Position numbers and translations under genes: made by a program
Part shown: in pieces, positions 24,495-35,468 of the stretch
How positions within the stretch are numbered: position 1 is the first letter of the stretch
How the letters are laid out: every line of letters starts with the position of its first letter
NCBI GenBank assembly: GCA_027625915.1
Contig: JANTQA010000032.1
Location: 4,030,001-4,094,000, forward strand
DNA from: Anaeramoeba flamelloides
Lineage: Eukaryota; Metamonada; Anaeramoebidae
DNA: 64,000 bases
Direction of reading: 5' to 3'
Notes under the pieces: model-generated
Told to the model about the DNA's origin: nothing
What the model saw: only the letters and a program-made list of their open reading frames with translations
The model's database searches: none

Positions 24495-26081
24495 ATGAGT
24501 GACAAAACACAACTTACCTTATTGGTCCGAAAGATTTTAGGAGAGAGCGAATATCAAAACTTGGTTGGATCCAACCATTCTTCAAGCTCTGAACAAGAAT
24601 TTTCAACTGTGCATAGCCAATATCCCAAGTACACTCCCAAAATGCAAACAGACATCCCAACTAAATTGCCATTGGAACACAATGAGCAAACGAAATGTAA
24701 CTACACACAAATAAGAACGGATTTAGTGGACGAGTATGCGAATTATGAATCTCAACTACTCAACAGGCACCTGAATCAACTTTTGCCACTTGCAGACGAT
24801 TCCAGTGAAGAGCTCAATGGACCTTCAAATTTGCAATTTTTGGATAACTTCAAAAGCCCAAGTACCAAATTTCAGAAAAAAACTACGGAACTACCAATTA
24901 ATTTCAATACTCAGAATTGTTTCGATCAGTTACATGAGAGCATTGATCAGTTTTCTCTTTTGAAGCAATTCTATCAAAACGAAAAACCAAATTTTCATTT
25001 GAAAAATGAAAACAAAAGCAAAAGCCAAAACCAAAACGAAAGTCACAATTATGGCTGTTCTAGCAATATTAAAAATAATAATTTTCGAATTACAAATACA
25101 ATCAACAACTTTCTTCTCAAGCAACAGCAATTGCAACTACAACAACAAAGGCTGTTTCAACAAAACATGAAGACAATTGAAAACTGGAAGCAAATTGAAA
25201 GGGAATTAAAAAACTATAATCAAGCCAATATAATAAAACAGCAAGTCATTCGGAACAACGAAAGTATGATCTACCAAAATAATAAAAGCCAATATTATTT
25301 TAATGGCAACAACACCACCACGTTCAACACCCACCAGGCCTCTAGCAACAACGGCAATAACAATAATAGTAATAATAATAACAGTGATAATGATAATAAC
25401 ATCAGCAACAACAATAACAATAACAACAACAACAACAACAACATCAGCAACACAAGCCAAAATAGCAACATCATTTATCGGAATGAAGAATTGGAAGAGG
25501 TTGATTTGGAATCAAAAAAGGCACTCAAGATCATTGAACGCTTTCTGGTAAGACCCCTAAATTTAAAGGAAACAACAAACAGGGAAAACCCTTCAATCGG
25601 GGTCATCTTTTACCTCCATTTAAGAAACGTGATCAAAACAAGCCAAAAAAGTGGAACAAACGCTTCAAAATATATCCTCATGGATCAAGTAGACGAGTCC
25701 CTAATTAGGAAAGGGAAATGTTCGGAAGACATGGCAAAATTTATTTCAAATCGATTGTTTTTCAATCCAGAGTTTTCTAAAAGCGGGAGAAAACGCGGAA
25801 GAAAGCCACGAAAGCAATCACAAATTAAAAGCAAGTGTAAATGCGGAATCACAAACAAAAACAAGCCATTTAATCAAAATAAAATCAGGAAGGCGAACAG
25901 TCCAAACCACTCGATCACTAAGTCATCCACTACAACTTGCAGCACCACATCAACTGATACAACAGCCACAGCGGCAAAAACAACAATAGACGGTGGAAGT
26001 GGAATATATACAAAGCCCTGCATGGAGCAAAACTTTCAAAACAATAGCTCTGTTTTTGGTAATAATGATAATTTTAATTAA
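24495..26081 (+). CDS. orphan Gln/Asn-rich protein with a basic GRKRGRKPRK motif, 528 aa
   Basis: This is one intronless reading frame with clearly higher GC than the flanks, from ATG (MSDKTQLTLLVRKIL) to TAA. Residues 1-170 are polar and Ser/Thr/Asn-rich. Residues 207-224 form a Gln/Leu-rich run (LLKQQQLQLQQQ). Residues 286-317 are nearly pure Asn. Residues 341-425 are the only globular-looking part (KKALKIIERFLVRPLNL, then PSIGVIFYLHLRNVI). Residues 431-440 (GRKRGRKPRK) resemble an AT-hook or a nuclear localisation signal, followed by a small Cys cluster (CKCG, 448-451). A Ser/Thr-rich tail follows. The basic motif plus Q/N-rich tracts suggest a nuclear or chromatin role, but that is inference. 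I do not recognise the family. A TTTTCTGTTAG acceptor-like site just before the ATG leaves room for a 5'-UTR intron. Confidence 0.8.
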   Translation: MSDKTQLTLLVRKILGESEYQNLVGSNHSSSSEQEFSTVHSQYPKYTPKMQTDIPTKLPLEHNEQTKCNYTQIRTDLVDEYANYESQLLNRHLNQLLPLADDSSEELNGPSNLQFLDNFKSPSTKFQKKTTELPINFNTQNCFDQLHESIDQFSLLKQFYQNEKPNFHLKNENKSKSQNQNESHNYGCSSNIKNNNFRITNTINNFLLKQQQLQLQQQRLFQQNMKTIENWKQIERELKNYNQANIIKQQVIRNNESMIYQNNKSQYYFNGNNTTTFNTHQASSNNGNNNNSNNNNSDNDNNISNNNNNNNNNNNNISNTSQNSNIIYRNEELEEVDLESKKALKIIERFLVRPLNLKETTNRENPSIGVIFYLHLRNVIKTSQKSGTNASKYILMDQVDESLIRKGKCSEDMAKFISNRLFFNPEFSKSGRKRGRKPRKQSQIKSKCKCGITNKNKPFNQNKIRKANSPNHSITKSSTTTCSTTSTDTTATAAKTTIDGGSGIYTKPCMEQNFQNNSSVFGNNDNFN

Positions 26082-26164
26082 AACTTTTCTAATATCAAAA
26101 TTAAAAATTTAACTTTGTTTTTTTTTTTAATTCAATTAGAAGATCTTAAAATATTTCTTTACTT

Positions 26165-26385
26165 GACCGCATGGTTTTATTTCTTTTTATTTATTTATTT
26201 ATTTATTTTTATTTCTTTCTTTCTTTTTATTTTTCTCTTTCTTTATTTCCTTATTTATTGATCTTTCGATCTATTCTTATTATTTATTTATTTATTTATT
26301 TTTGACTTTTTTATTTTTTTTATTTATTATTTTGTTTTTTTGTTATTTTGTTTATTTTGTTTGTTTTTTTTTTTTTTTTTTTAAT
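26165..26385. repeat. (TTTA)n / T-rich low-complexity tract
   Basis: Degenerate TTTA, TTTC and TTTG tetramers and long T runs follow the 528-aa gene. This is probably simple-sequence expansion in and beyond its 3' untranslated region. Three overlapping minus-strand frames of 68-102 codons from 26381 to 27141 have noncoding composition for the most part and are not called. Confidence 0.7.
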
Positions 26386-27714
26386 TATAAAACTTATATT
26401 TCAATAAATTTATATTGAATTCAAACTGGATTGTAATATTAGAGCAATTAATTTTAATAAATTTTGTTTTTGTGAACCATTTTTTTGAAAATTTTTTTTT
26501 GATGATAGTTAATATCCCTCCTTTTTCCAAATTAGTATTTGTAAATAATAGCCAAACTGAAAACCATCCTATTTTAAAAAACTTTGAAGATAAATTTTTT
26601 TGATCATATGAAAATATTTGATAAAATTGGATAATAAACTTTGTATCTGTCAAAGGTTGCCCAAAAAAATTATTTTTTTCAAATCTCAATTATTTTTTCT
26701 AATTGGCCTTTGAGAGAATAAATGGGAAATGAGTAAAACAATACACACTGGAAGATAGCTGATATCTGTATTAAATTAAATCCAACCAATAAATAAATTT
26801 TGAAAATTGAGAAACCATAATTCTTCTGTTCTGATTGAGAAATATAACAAGGTTTTATTTTGATCTTGAATTGAAGATAAAAGAAAATTTCAATACAATT
26901 CAATATAAAATTGCTACGGTTATTTTCACTGTTTCTATAACATTCCAATAACACTTTTTTTGGCCAGGCGCTTAAAATCTTTTGATAAAAAAAAAAATTT
27001 GTTAACTAAAAACTTTAAAACGGAAATATAAAATATTTTCCAGCCAAATAAAACAATTGCCATCGGTGAATTATATGAGTTTGGGCATTTGAATTGATAT
27101 AAGAAGAAAAATTTTATTTTTAAAATTTCAAAAATTAACAATCATTTTTTCACTTTTATACTTTTTTACTTTTTTTTTCAAAGAAAATTTACTATATTAA
27201 GCTCTAAACAATAGTCTTATCATTGAACTAATAAATTTTTTTTATTGAATTTTTATAAAACAAAATACAAAGAGACAGATTTTATGAATAATTATATTTG
27301 AAAGGCAATTATAAAATTAAAAATTGTATATTGGTCTAAAAAAATGATAATGTTCAAAGATTAGTTGGTCAACTATTTTTTAAATTTTTCATTCTTTTTT
27401 GTGATTAGAAGATTTGATAGTGGGTGTTCTTGAACTGGAAGACAGACCCGAATATCAAAATATAAGAAAAATATACCCCTGGTGTTGATTTAAAATCTAT
27501 TAACGTTTGAAAAATTATCGATGTAATTTTCATGCATATGCAGTGAATCTTCAAATTTGGATTTCTGAATTATAAAAAATTAATATATCATAATTATATT
27601 AAATAATAATATTATTAATATTTTTATTATTATGAAAAAAAAAAAGATAAAATTGGGGATTTAAGAATATCTGTGTCTTATTAAAAAAAATTTTTTAAAA
27701 TCATGATTATTTTT

Positions 27715-28030
27715 ATCAAATGGCGATATTGTAGAAAATTGCAATAGTCCGTAATATCGCGATAATATTACAAATAGGGGGTGACTTTTATAAAAACATT
27801 TTAATTATTAAAAAATGATAATAAATATCAAAATATTGTGAATAAAAAAGTGTTCACGGTTTAATAGTTTTTAGGTTTTTGGGTAAAATTCTACAATATT
27901 TTTAAAACAAAAAATATGTTTGATCAAAAAACAGATCTTGAAAAAAAAGTTATTTCTTTGAAAAGACAACAAAAAAGAGACTTGAACAATTAGGGATTAG
28001 ATCAAATATATTTATTGTATTTTCTTATAA
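27715..28030 (+). repeat. dispersed repeat, copy 1 (partner in the SAC9-like intron)
   Basis: It begins TATCAAATGG.GATATT and contains AAAATATTGTGA/ATCATGATAAAAAAGT, CACGGTTTAAT, TTTTTGATCAA.AAACAGAT, CTTGGAAAAA-like blocks and ATTGTATTTT. The same order is found at 58755-59095. It is a diverged interspersed repeat of about 310 bp. No ends or reading frame are defined. Confidence 0.5.
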
Positions 28031-28104
28031 TTTTATTGACAAACAGATCGATCCTTTAGACAAAAAAACATAATAAAAAAGGGCTAACAAATAATTTCTT
28101 AGTC

Positions 28105-28372
28105 AATCCGAGTATTATTAATTGCGTTGAATAAAAAGGTTTCTAAAATAATCATCCCTTCACCTGTTCTATTTAAGAATGTATTTTTGGGTTAAAACCT
28201 TTTCGTCATTCTCTGAAAGTTTAAAAGGGGTTGGATAACTTTTAAAAACCTAGATGACAGCATAGCCACATTACCGCCAATTATTAAGATTGTTTGTACA
28301 TTTTTTTTCTATTTGTTAATATTCTTCTTTAATTATCTTTGTATTGGACAGAAATCACAAATAGAGCTTTAA
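28105..28372 (+). other. coding-like patch, plus strand
   Basis: Two consecutive open stretches on the + strand are less AT-biased than their surroundings. One includes KIIIPSPVLFKN and ends at a GTATTT donor-like site (about 28183). After an AAAG the next reads KRGWITFKNLDDSIATLPP and then TAA at 28370-28372. The second vaguely resembles the RNP1 region of an RRM (RGWITF), but no RRM fold can be completed. I cannot find a start, so this may be a gene remnant. Confidence 0.22.
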
Positions 28373-30149
28373 TGGGATTTTTTTTTGATAGATCGAAAAT
28401 AAGAAGGAAAATGTCATTTTCTTATTTTTGGTTAGTTCACTTGTGAAGGTAACAACTCCATTTAAAAAAAACACTGATATTTTATTTTCAAACACATTGT
28501 TGAAATGGATGATTGTTTATTTGATTATAAAATTCAAGAATATTTTGCAAATTATAAAAAAAAAAATGAAAAGAAAAATATTTTCTTCTTAACTACGAAA
28601 ATCCACCTTCATTTACTAAAGCTGTTTGTCTTACAAACCTTTCAACCAATGAAGATACTTCACAGTCTGTTCAAACATTTTCTAATATTTTTAAGGGTGT
28701 GTGTGTGTGGGGGGGGGGTAGTTGGAAAAATCTCTATTGTGTGTAAAATTCAAGAGATTTTTTTTTAGGTGATTTCAAAATAAATAATTTTCTTCATTGC
28801 TATTTTTATTTTTTAGTGATAAAAGGGAAGATTGCGATTTTCTGATTTTTCGCGATTTTTATGATTTTTGACCATAAAGTAGGAATAATGGGGTTTTTTA
28901 ATGACTGTCAAGGATAAATTTTTAATATCATGATAATACACAGTATCACCAAAAGCTCTATTTTTTTTATTTTCCATTTTGAATTTTCATCAAAAAACAT
29001 TATTTTTTTTTTTGAAAAGTTTCCCAAAAAATCAAAAACTGGTGGATTTATAAGATTTGTATTCTGGTGGTTAATAATTCCAATTTAAAACTTTCAAAAG
29101 TAATTATTTTTTCTTTTTTTATTGATTGAAAGATTTAACGAATAAACATATATATATATAAAAATAAAAGAACAATTAATTAATTCCATTTAGTGGAAAT
29201 TCGTTATTATAATCAGTATATTCCTGATCTATTTAGAATACATGTAAAAATATTAGTAAAAATAATCTCATAATTTAATTACTTTAATTTAAAAATAAAA
29301 AAATGGAATTTTTTAGCAACTAATCAACTTCTTTATTTTTTTACACTGTCTTTTTTTATTTTTTTTTTATTTTCAATATATATATATAAAGTCTCTTTCA
29401 GTCAAAGGAGCAATTTTTTTTTTCAAAAATCAATTATTATATATAATTGACATTTGAAAAACAAATAAGAAATAAGCAGAATCATATACCTCAAAGATTT
29501 GTTGATATATGTCTGAAATAAAACTAATTAATCAATAAATTTTCTTAAAAATTGAAAAACTCAAATTCTTAGATCCCCGTTGAGAAAAACAAGAATATTC
29601 TGAATGAAATTCTACTGTCATTTGAATAATAAATAGGAAATAATTTATACTTCATTTTCCATACTTTTAGTATATAAATCAAGTCCCCGAACAAAGTGTG
29701 TTGGTATTTTTGGTCTCTATTTAAAAAGGGGAATGAAAATCAAATGAAAATTTTTCACATTTATTAAACAAATATCAAGATCAAAGATCGAATAGAATTC
29801 CAATAGAAATCAAAATAATTGCTCAACAATCATTTCCACGGTTTCAATAACCTTCGAATAACACATTTTTACCAATTAACTATTGATCTTGTGTTAAAAA
29901 AATTTTTTGCAAATGAATGACGTTTTAAAAACAAAATCGAAAAAAAAAAACAAAAATGTGAAAAAATGATTTCAATTTTGAAAATTTCCAAAATAAAATT
30001 TTTCTTCTAATATCCATGTAAACCCTTTAAACATATGTAATTCAATCGTTGCAATTGGGACCCTATGACTGAAATATTATTTATATAAATCTTCATATGA
30101 AATTGCTAGGGTAGATATTCCATAAATAATTCCCCTCATAAATAAACTT

Positions 30150-30235
30150 TTTTAGCAACTAATCTACATTTCAAGATAAATTTTTGAAAGATATTTTGTT
30201 ACCTTAGTTACTGAATATTGTTTTTCCGTTCGTTT
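30150..30235 (+). repeat. dispersed repeat, partner inverted at 45105-45205
   Basis: The block with TTTAG.AACTAATCTACATTTC followed by GAAAGATATTTTGT and ACTGAATATTG occurs here on the + strand and inverted at 45105-45205. It is about 85 bp. It is probably a fragment of an old interspersed element. Confidence 0.5.
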
Positions 30236-31445
30236 AAAATGTGTTTTGTGATGTAGGTTTTTTTCTTATATAATTGAAATTTTTAATATTGCAAAGATCT
30301 TTTTTAAATGATTAGATCAACGTTTTTAACTTTTTTCGTAAATGATTTTTAGAGGCCTTTGATTCATCGAGAACCAATGTGATTTACATCCAATAACAAT
30401 ATCCTTTAATTTTAGAATTCTTGGTAGCAGACTCTTATCTCTTATTTTTCAAATAAGTGTATTAAATAGTCTACACACAATACAGTTCCTTAATTTTTCA
30501 ACTTTTTTTTTTTTTCAAAAATTTCAAAGAAATAGATTTATATTAATTTCTCAATAATTTCTATTTATTTCAAGACGACTTTTTTTATGGTATATTGATA
30601 TAACCAGTGGTGAACAACAAGGTATCATTGAAAGGAATGATTATCAAATTCGAAAAAATAATTTTTTAAACTTTATCGTATTTCAATGACGAATAAAAGT
30701 AAAAATTTTTGATGGATTGTCAAAAAAACAGGTAAATTTTCCTGAACTCAAACATTTTTTCTTTGGTATCTTAGATTATCAGTCCCAAAAGTTATATCTT
30801 TTTTACCAGCAATAAATTTTGCAAATAATACCTCGAAAATTTTTCAATCAGAAAAGAGTTTTGGTCTTCATTTTATATTTTCTCTTCTATTGACAAGGCA
30901 ACAATCAGCCCATAAAAATATATTAAACCCTTTTCCCATTTTTTACAATGGATGGTATCTTTTTTTTGTTATATAAAAAACTTTTAATTTAACCAGTTCT
31001 AAAGTTATTGTAAAATCTATATTGACCTCAAAACTATAATTTATCACAAAAGTGTTCCAATTGGGCATTTTAGGGTGAATGAAATTAAAGTTTTCGAAAA
31101 AAATCATCTGAAAATTTTCGCTTTTTCTTCCACAAAAACCTTTTGAAAATTATAGCTAATTCTTTTACCATTAGACTTTTAAAATGAATAATAAGATAGC
31201 ATGACCTGATCACTGTTGAAGATTGAAGTCTCTTTCAAGAAAACGTTAAAAATTTTCTTTTGAACAAAAAATATTCCATCCAAAAGGAGCTGAAAAGTTC
31301 AAAAATTTTTTATTTAAAAAATAAAATTTGAGAGATAATAGAGTGAAAATACCGAAGAGGAAAACATGGGTGTTAAAATAGAATTTCAAGACTTTTAGAT
31401 CAAAAGTTAGAGAAACTTCTCAAATTCTTAAATTTTCTTTAAAAG

Positions 31446-31586
31446 GATGAACAAAGTCCCAAAAAGAAGATCAAACATAGATCAAAAAAGAAAAGAGAAA
31501 AGAATAGGATGATCGTTTGGATGAAACATAAAAAAGCTAACCAAATAATTTTGTTCCCAGATTACTCAGACAAAAAACACCCATAA
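31446..31586 (+). CDS. possible terminal exon, Lys-rich, unrecognised
   Basis: An open frame of 46 codons follows a TTTCTTTAAAAG acceptor-like site and ends with TAA. It reads DEQSPKKKIKHRSKKK early and MKHKKANQIILFPDYSDKK at its end. Its GC content is above that of its surroundings, and it lies about 220 bp upstream of the anoctamin start on the same strand. A short open stretch at about 31340-31400 (ENTEEENMGVKIEF) could belong to it, but no donor in the right phase was found. A frame this long is within chance expectation, so this is only a candidate. Confidence 0.27.
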   Translation, partial: DEQSPKKKIKHRSKKKREKNRMIVWMKHKKANQIILFPDYSDKKHP

Positions 31587-31809
31587 CAAATAAACCAATA
31601 TCGTAACTGAAGAAAGGTCTAGGGGTTTATTTTGTGATCTTTTTCTCTTTTTCCGAATAATTGTCAAAAAAATTACAAACACCTTCACAGTGACTTCAGA
31701 TCTAAAAAATATCAACCTCTTGGATTTTTTTAAAACTCAAAGAGACGCAAAAAGATAATTTATTTTTTTTTATTTTTTGATATTTATTTCTTTTTTTAAA
31801 AATTAATTA

Positions 31810-32099
31810 ATGTCAACCTCATCATCTTCTTCGTCGTCGTCTGGTTCGTCGTCTGGAAGTGAAAACGAAATAAAAATTGACAAGATCCAAACCGGAGAAC
31901 AGACTAATCTTGTTCAAGAAGAGGGTCAAACAGTATATTACGAATATGTTATGGTTTACCTTGAAGAAGAAGTAAACGAATTCACAGAAGGAAGAAAAAA
32001 GAAACTCTTTGAAAATCTTGCAAACGTTGGTCTACACACAAGAACAACCAAGTCCGCAACTGGTGATCGAAATTTCATGGGTAAATTTATCTTAAATTG

Positions 32100-32132
<33 letters not shown>

Positions 32133-35100
32133 CTTTTCTTAAAGTAAAATTGTTTATCCGAAAAATTTTTCTTATTTATTTATTTTTTCATATTTCCTCA
32201 TTAAAATATCCTCTTTTCGAAATCTAAAGAAATTGGAACAACTAACCAAGTCTTGGAAGAGTGGGCTTTTAAAACTTTATTAAAAGTCAAAAAGACAAGT
32301 GGTGTTGAAGATGAAGACGCAGGAGATTATGAAGAATTTAATCCTGATCATAAAAATCTTTATGTAGAAGCTGGTGACGAAGGAACCATTTTCAATTCTT
32401 GTTCTCGTCAAAAATTACTTATGAGAATCTTAGAAGCAAGTAAATATAAAGGTGGTTGTGGGATAAGTATGTTTTTTTTTTTTTTTTTTGATCTTTTTCT
32501 TTTTCTTTTCGCCTGACTCATTTTTTTCCAAAAAATTAAATATTTTTTCCCAAATTTTCTTATTTATCAAAAAAAAAATCTGTTCTTTTCTTTTTCAAAC
32601 CAACAAACAAATCTTACAAACAACTTTCAAAATTTTCTCTTAAAAAAAAATTACAGGTATAACCAAATTAATTCGTAAAAAAACAATTATTGATTTTTTT
32701 GGACTTCAACATTATGAAGAATTGGATCCATTGATTGAAGATTGGTCAAAAAGTTGGAAATTTAAACAGCCTTTAGATAGAATTAGAGGTAAAGAATAAA
32801 TTTTTTTATTATTTTTTCTATTTTTGTTTGTTATTTTATATTGATGGGCTTAATTTTTACACATGGTTTCTGGAAATTTTTTTAAAAAGTATTTTTAACA
32901 CTTAAAAACCAAGTGTTTTAAAAAAGAACACAATTCAAGTCACAGAGTAATTATGTTTTGGTAAAAAATAAATTGAAAAAAAATTTTCCTTTACATTTCA
33001 CACAAAAGAGTGTTTGTTACAAAGATTAAAGTCAAAACTCAACTGTTAATCCCACAAAACAGTCCATTATTCTAACTTTAGAAATCTCGAATTGGATGAT
33101 TTATTTTATTCTTTTTTTTTTTGGAAAGGTGAACGAAAATTTTGATCAATTTATTTTGCGACTAACAGTACTACTAATTGCAAAAAAATAGGAAAAAAAA
33201 ATTCCTTTCAAAAGTTTGCTGTATTTGACTTTGAAATCTAACAACTCTTTCTTTTTATTATTATTTTTTTTTTTTTTTTATTTTATTACTGTTAAAATCG
33301 GATTGTCGGAATTAAAATTTTCTCTCAAGGCTCAATAAGAAAGCTTAATTAAATCTCAATAAATATCATTGTGTATTGATTTTGACAAGATCTTTTGGGC
33401 TTATTCAACTAACCATATGTCAAATATTTGGATAACTTGAAATAAAAATTTTCATTTATTAATTGGAAAATAACACTAATTCTAAAGCCGTTTCAATAAA
33501 GTATGAACGAAAAATTTTCTAATAAAGCCCCAAAAATAGGTCTATTGTATTTTGTCATCAATCTTCTAGATATTTTTTAAAAACTTTTTGAAAATGACTG
33601 AACTCAAGTCTTTAATTTTCGTTTTTATTTGAGTGTGATATCTAAAAAATTTTTTTTTTCCAAATTTCCTCATATCTTTTGAATTTTTTAAGAAAAGTAT
33701 CTTAGATGTAGACCTGGGATAGAGAGAGAGAGAGAGAGAAAAGAGATGTTATTGTTAATATAATATATAGGTATTAAGCAAAAGTTAACAAAAAAAAAAT
33801 CAAGAATATATATTGTGATCTTATAGACTTAAAATAATTTTTGCTCTTTAATCAAAAAAATTATCCAAAAATTTCATTTTACCATCTCGTCAAAAATCAA
33901 AATAAATATAAATTGATCTTTCAAACAAAAACTAAATATTAAAATCAAAACTAAATATTCAAATCAAAAATTTAATAAATTTCAAAAATTAAAAAAAAAA
34001 AAAAAACAATATCAAAACCAAAAAAAAATTCAATCAAAAAAAAAAAAAAACATAAAACTAAAAACCAACAATAGATTATTTTGGAGAAAGCATTGCATAT
34101 TATTTTGCCTTTTTAGCCATGTACATTAATTTTTTAATTGTTTTGGCAATTATTGGAATTCCTGTTGCCATCCTGACATGGCCAAAAAAAGAAGAGTCTG
34201 ACATATCTAACCAATTTAAAGAGCAAAAGGGCCAAGTATCGTTATACTACACGTTTATTGTTTCGATGTGGATTACATTATTGATTGAGCTCTGGAAAAG
34301 GCGCTCGAACACGTTAGCTTATCATTGGGACATGCTTGATTTCCACAAAATTGAACAAATCCGACCAGAATTTAAGGGAATCAGACAAAGATCTGAGATC
34401 ACAGGTAAAAAGCAAATCTATTATCCAGTCTGGATCCGAAGAGTCAAAATGGCAATTTCATACTTTATCGTGGTCTGCTTTATGACCGCCGCCGCCGCCG
34501 CCGCCATTGGTATCAATTATAAAAAACTGTCGACCCCAAACAAGGAGGATTATAACCCATCAATGGGCACGGTCATCGGGTTGGGTGCTGCATGTGGTGC
34601 CTCCATTTTTGTTTTGAATTTCATTTTCAAGAAAATTGGACCACGCTTAGTCGATTGGGAGAACCACAAGACAGATTCTGAACACGAGGATTCCTTAATT
34701 CTCAAATTCTTTATGTTTCAAGCCCTAAACAATTACGTTGCGCTGTTTTTCAGTGCCTTCATTTCCAAGGATCTGGAATATGTCTCAACACAGCTCATGT
34801 CCATTTTAATCACCAAGCAAATAATTGGACAACTATTGGAAGTTGGTATCCCCTGGATCAAGGGTAAAATCAAAATAAGATCTGCTAAAAAGAAAAGAAA
34901 GAAAGCTAAAGAGGCAGGCGAAGATGTTACCAAGATTTCACAATTGGAAAAGGAATCCAAGCTTCCCAAATACGAAAGCACCGTCGACGACTACCTCGAA
35001 ATGTTCATCCAATTAGGGTTCTCCACCTTTTTCATCATCGCGTTCCCATTGGGCCCACTCTCACCATTACTCGCTTTGCTAAATAACCTGATCGAAATTA

Positions 35101-35468
35101 GAACAGATTCCTTGAAATTAAAAACAATGAGAAGACCAGAACCTAGAGGCGCAAAGGGCATCGGTAAATGGATCGAAGTCTTGAAATTCGTCAGTGTTGG
35201 TGTTGTAATTTCCAATTGTATCATGCTGTCATTTGCAGACGAAATCAGAATTTATGGCGACACAATCACTACACAGGAAAATAAACTCATCTGGTTAATT
35301 TGCTTAGAACATGGCATCCTCTTCTTTAAATATATCTTCCATTACATAGTTCCAGATATCCCAAAACACGTCGCTCTGTCAATTGCTAAAGAGGAATACG
35401 AAAAAGAAAAAGCACATAGAGAAGCTTTGGGCCGTAAAAGTACAACAGAAGAATCTTCAACTGATTAA
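31810..35468 (+). CDS. anoctamin / TMEM16 family membrane protein, 677 aa, 4 exons
   Basis: Exons are 31810-32080, 32230-32466, 32657-32788 and 34075-35468; all phases match. After a Ser-rich start come the cytosolic dimerisation domain (YYEYVMVYLEEEV; GISITKLIRKKT) and the family signature IRDYFGESIAYYFAFLA across the third junction (residues 211-227), then about ten membrane segments. TMEM16 proteins are dimeric Ca2+-activated lipid scramblases or anion channels. Against the six Ca2+ ligands of mouse TMEM16A I align Gly465 (usually Asn), Glu469 (LLEVGIP), Asp519 and Glu522 (DYLEM), Glu554 and Asp558 (IEIRTD), so five are acidic and Ca2+ control is likely. A (GCC)n tract encodes AAAAAA (about residues 352-357) in a membrane segment. 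The third intron (1286 bp) is far longer than the others (149 and 190 bp) and holds repeat fragments. At 677 aa it is near fungal TMEM16 size. Scramblase versus channel cannot be decided from sequence. Confidence 0.95.
33140..33490. repeat. fragments of dispersed repeats inside anoctamin intron 3
   Basis: GAAAATTTTGATCAATTTATTTT...CTAACAGTA (about 33140-33185) matches the terminal block of the repeat units near 14.2 and 15.4 kb. AAAATTTTCATTTATTAATTGGAAAATAACA (about 33440-33475) matches the right end of the element at 7002-7277. They explain at least part of the unusual intron length. Confidence 0.5.
33720..33742 (+). repeat. (AG)n microsatellite in anoctamin intron 3
   Basis: This is a run of about ten AG dinucleotides. 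It lies within the third intron, well away from the splice sites. Confidence 0.85.

Noticed and set aside
25206-25460. Val/Ile-rich minus-strand frame and Thr/Ile-rich + frame over the poly-Asn region
   Set aside because: They are alternative readings of AAC/AAT repeats in the 528-aa gene.
26381-27141. Three overlapping minus-strand frames of 68-102 codons
   Set aside because: Amino-acid content is that of random AT-rich DNA apart from short patches. The frames disagree with one another, and parts are shared with a repeat near 29.8 kb.
28206-28275. RRM-like string KRGWITF
   Set aside because: The remaining RRM elements (RNP2, flanking strands and helices) are absent, so similarity over seven residues is not evidence.
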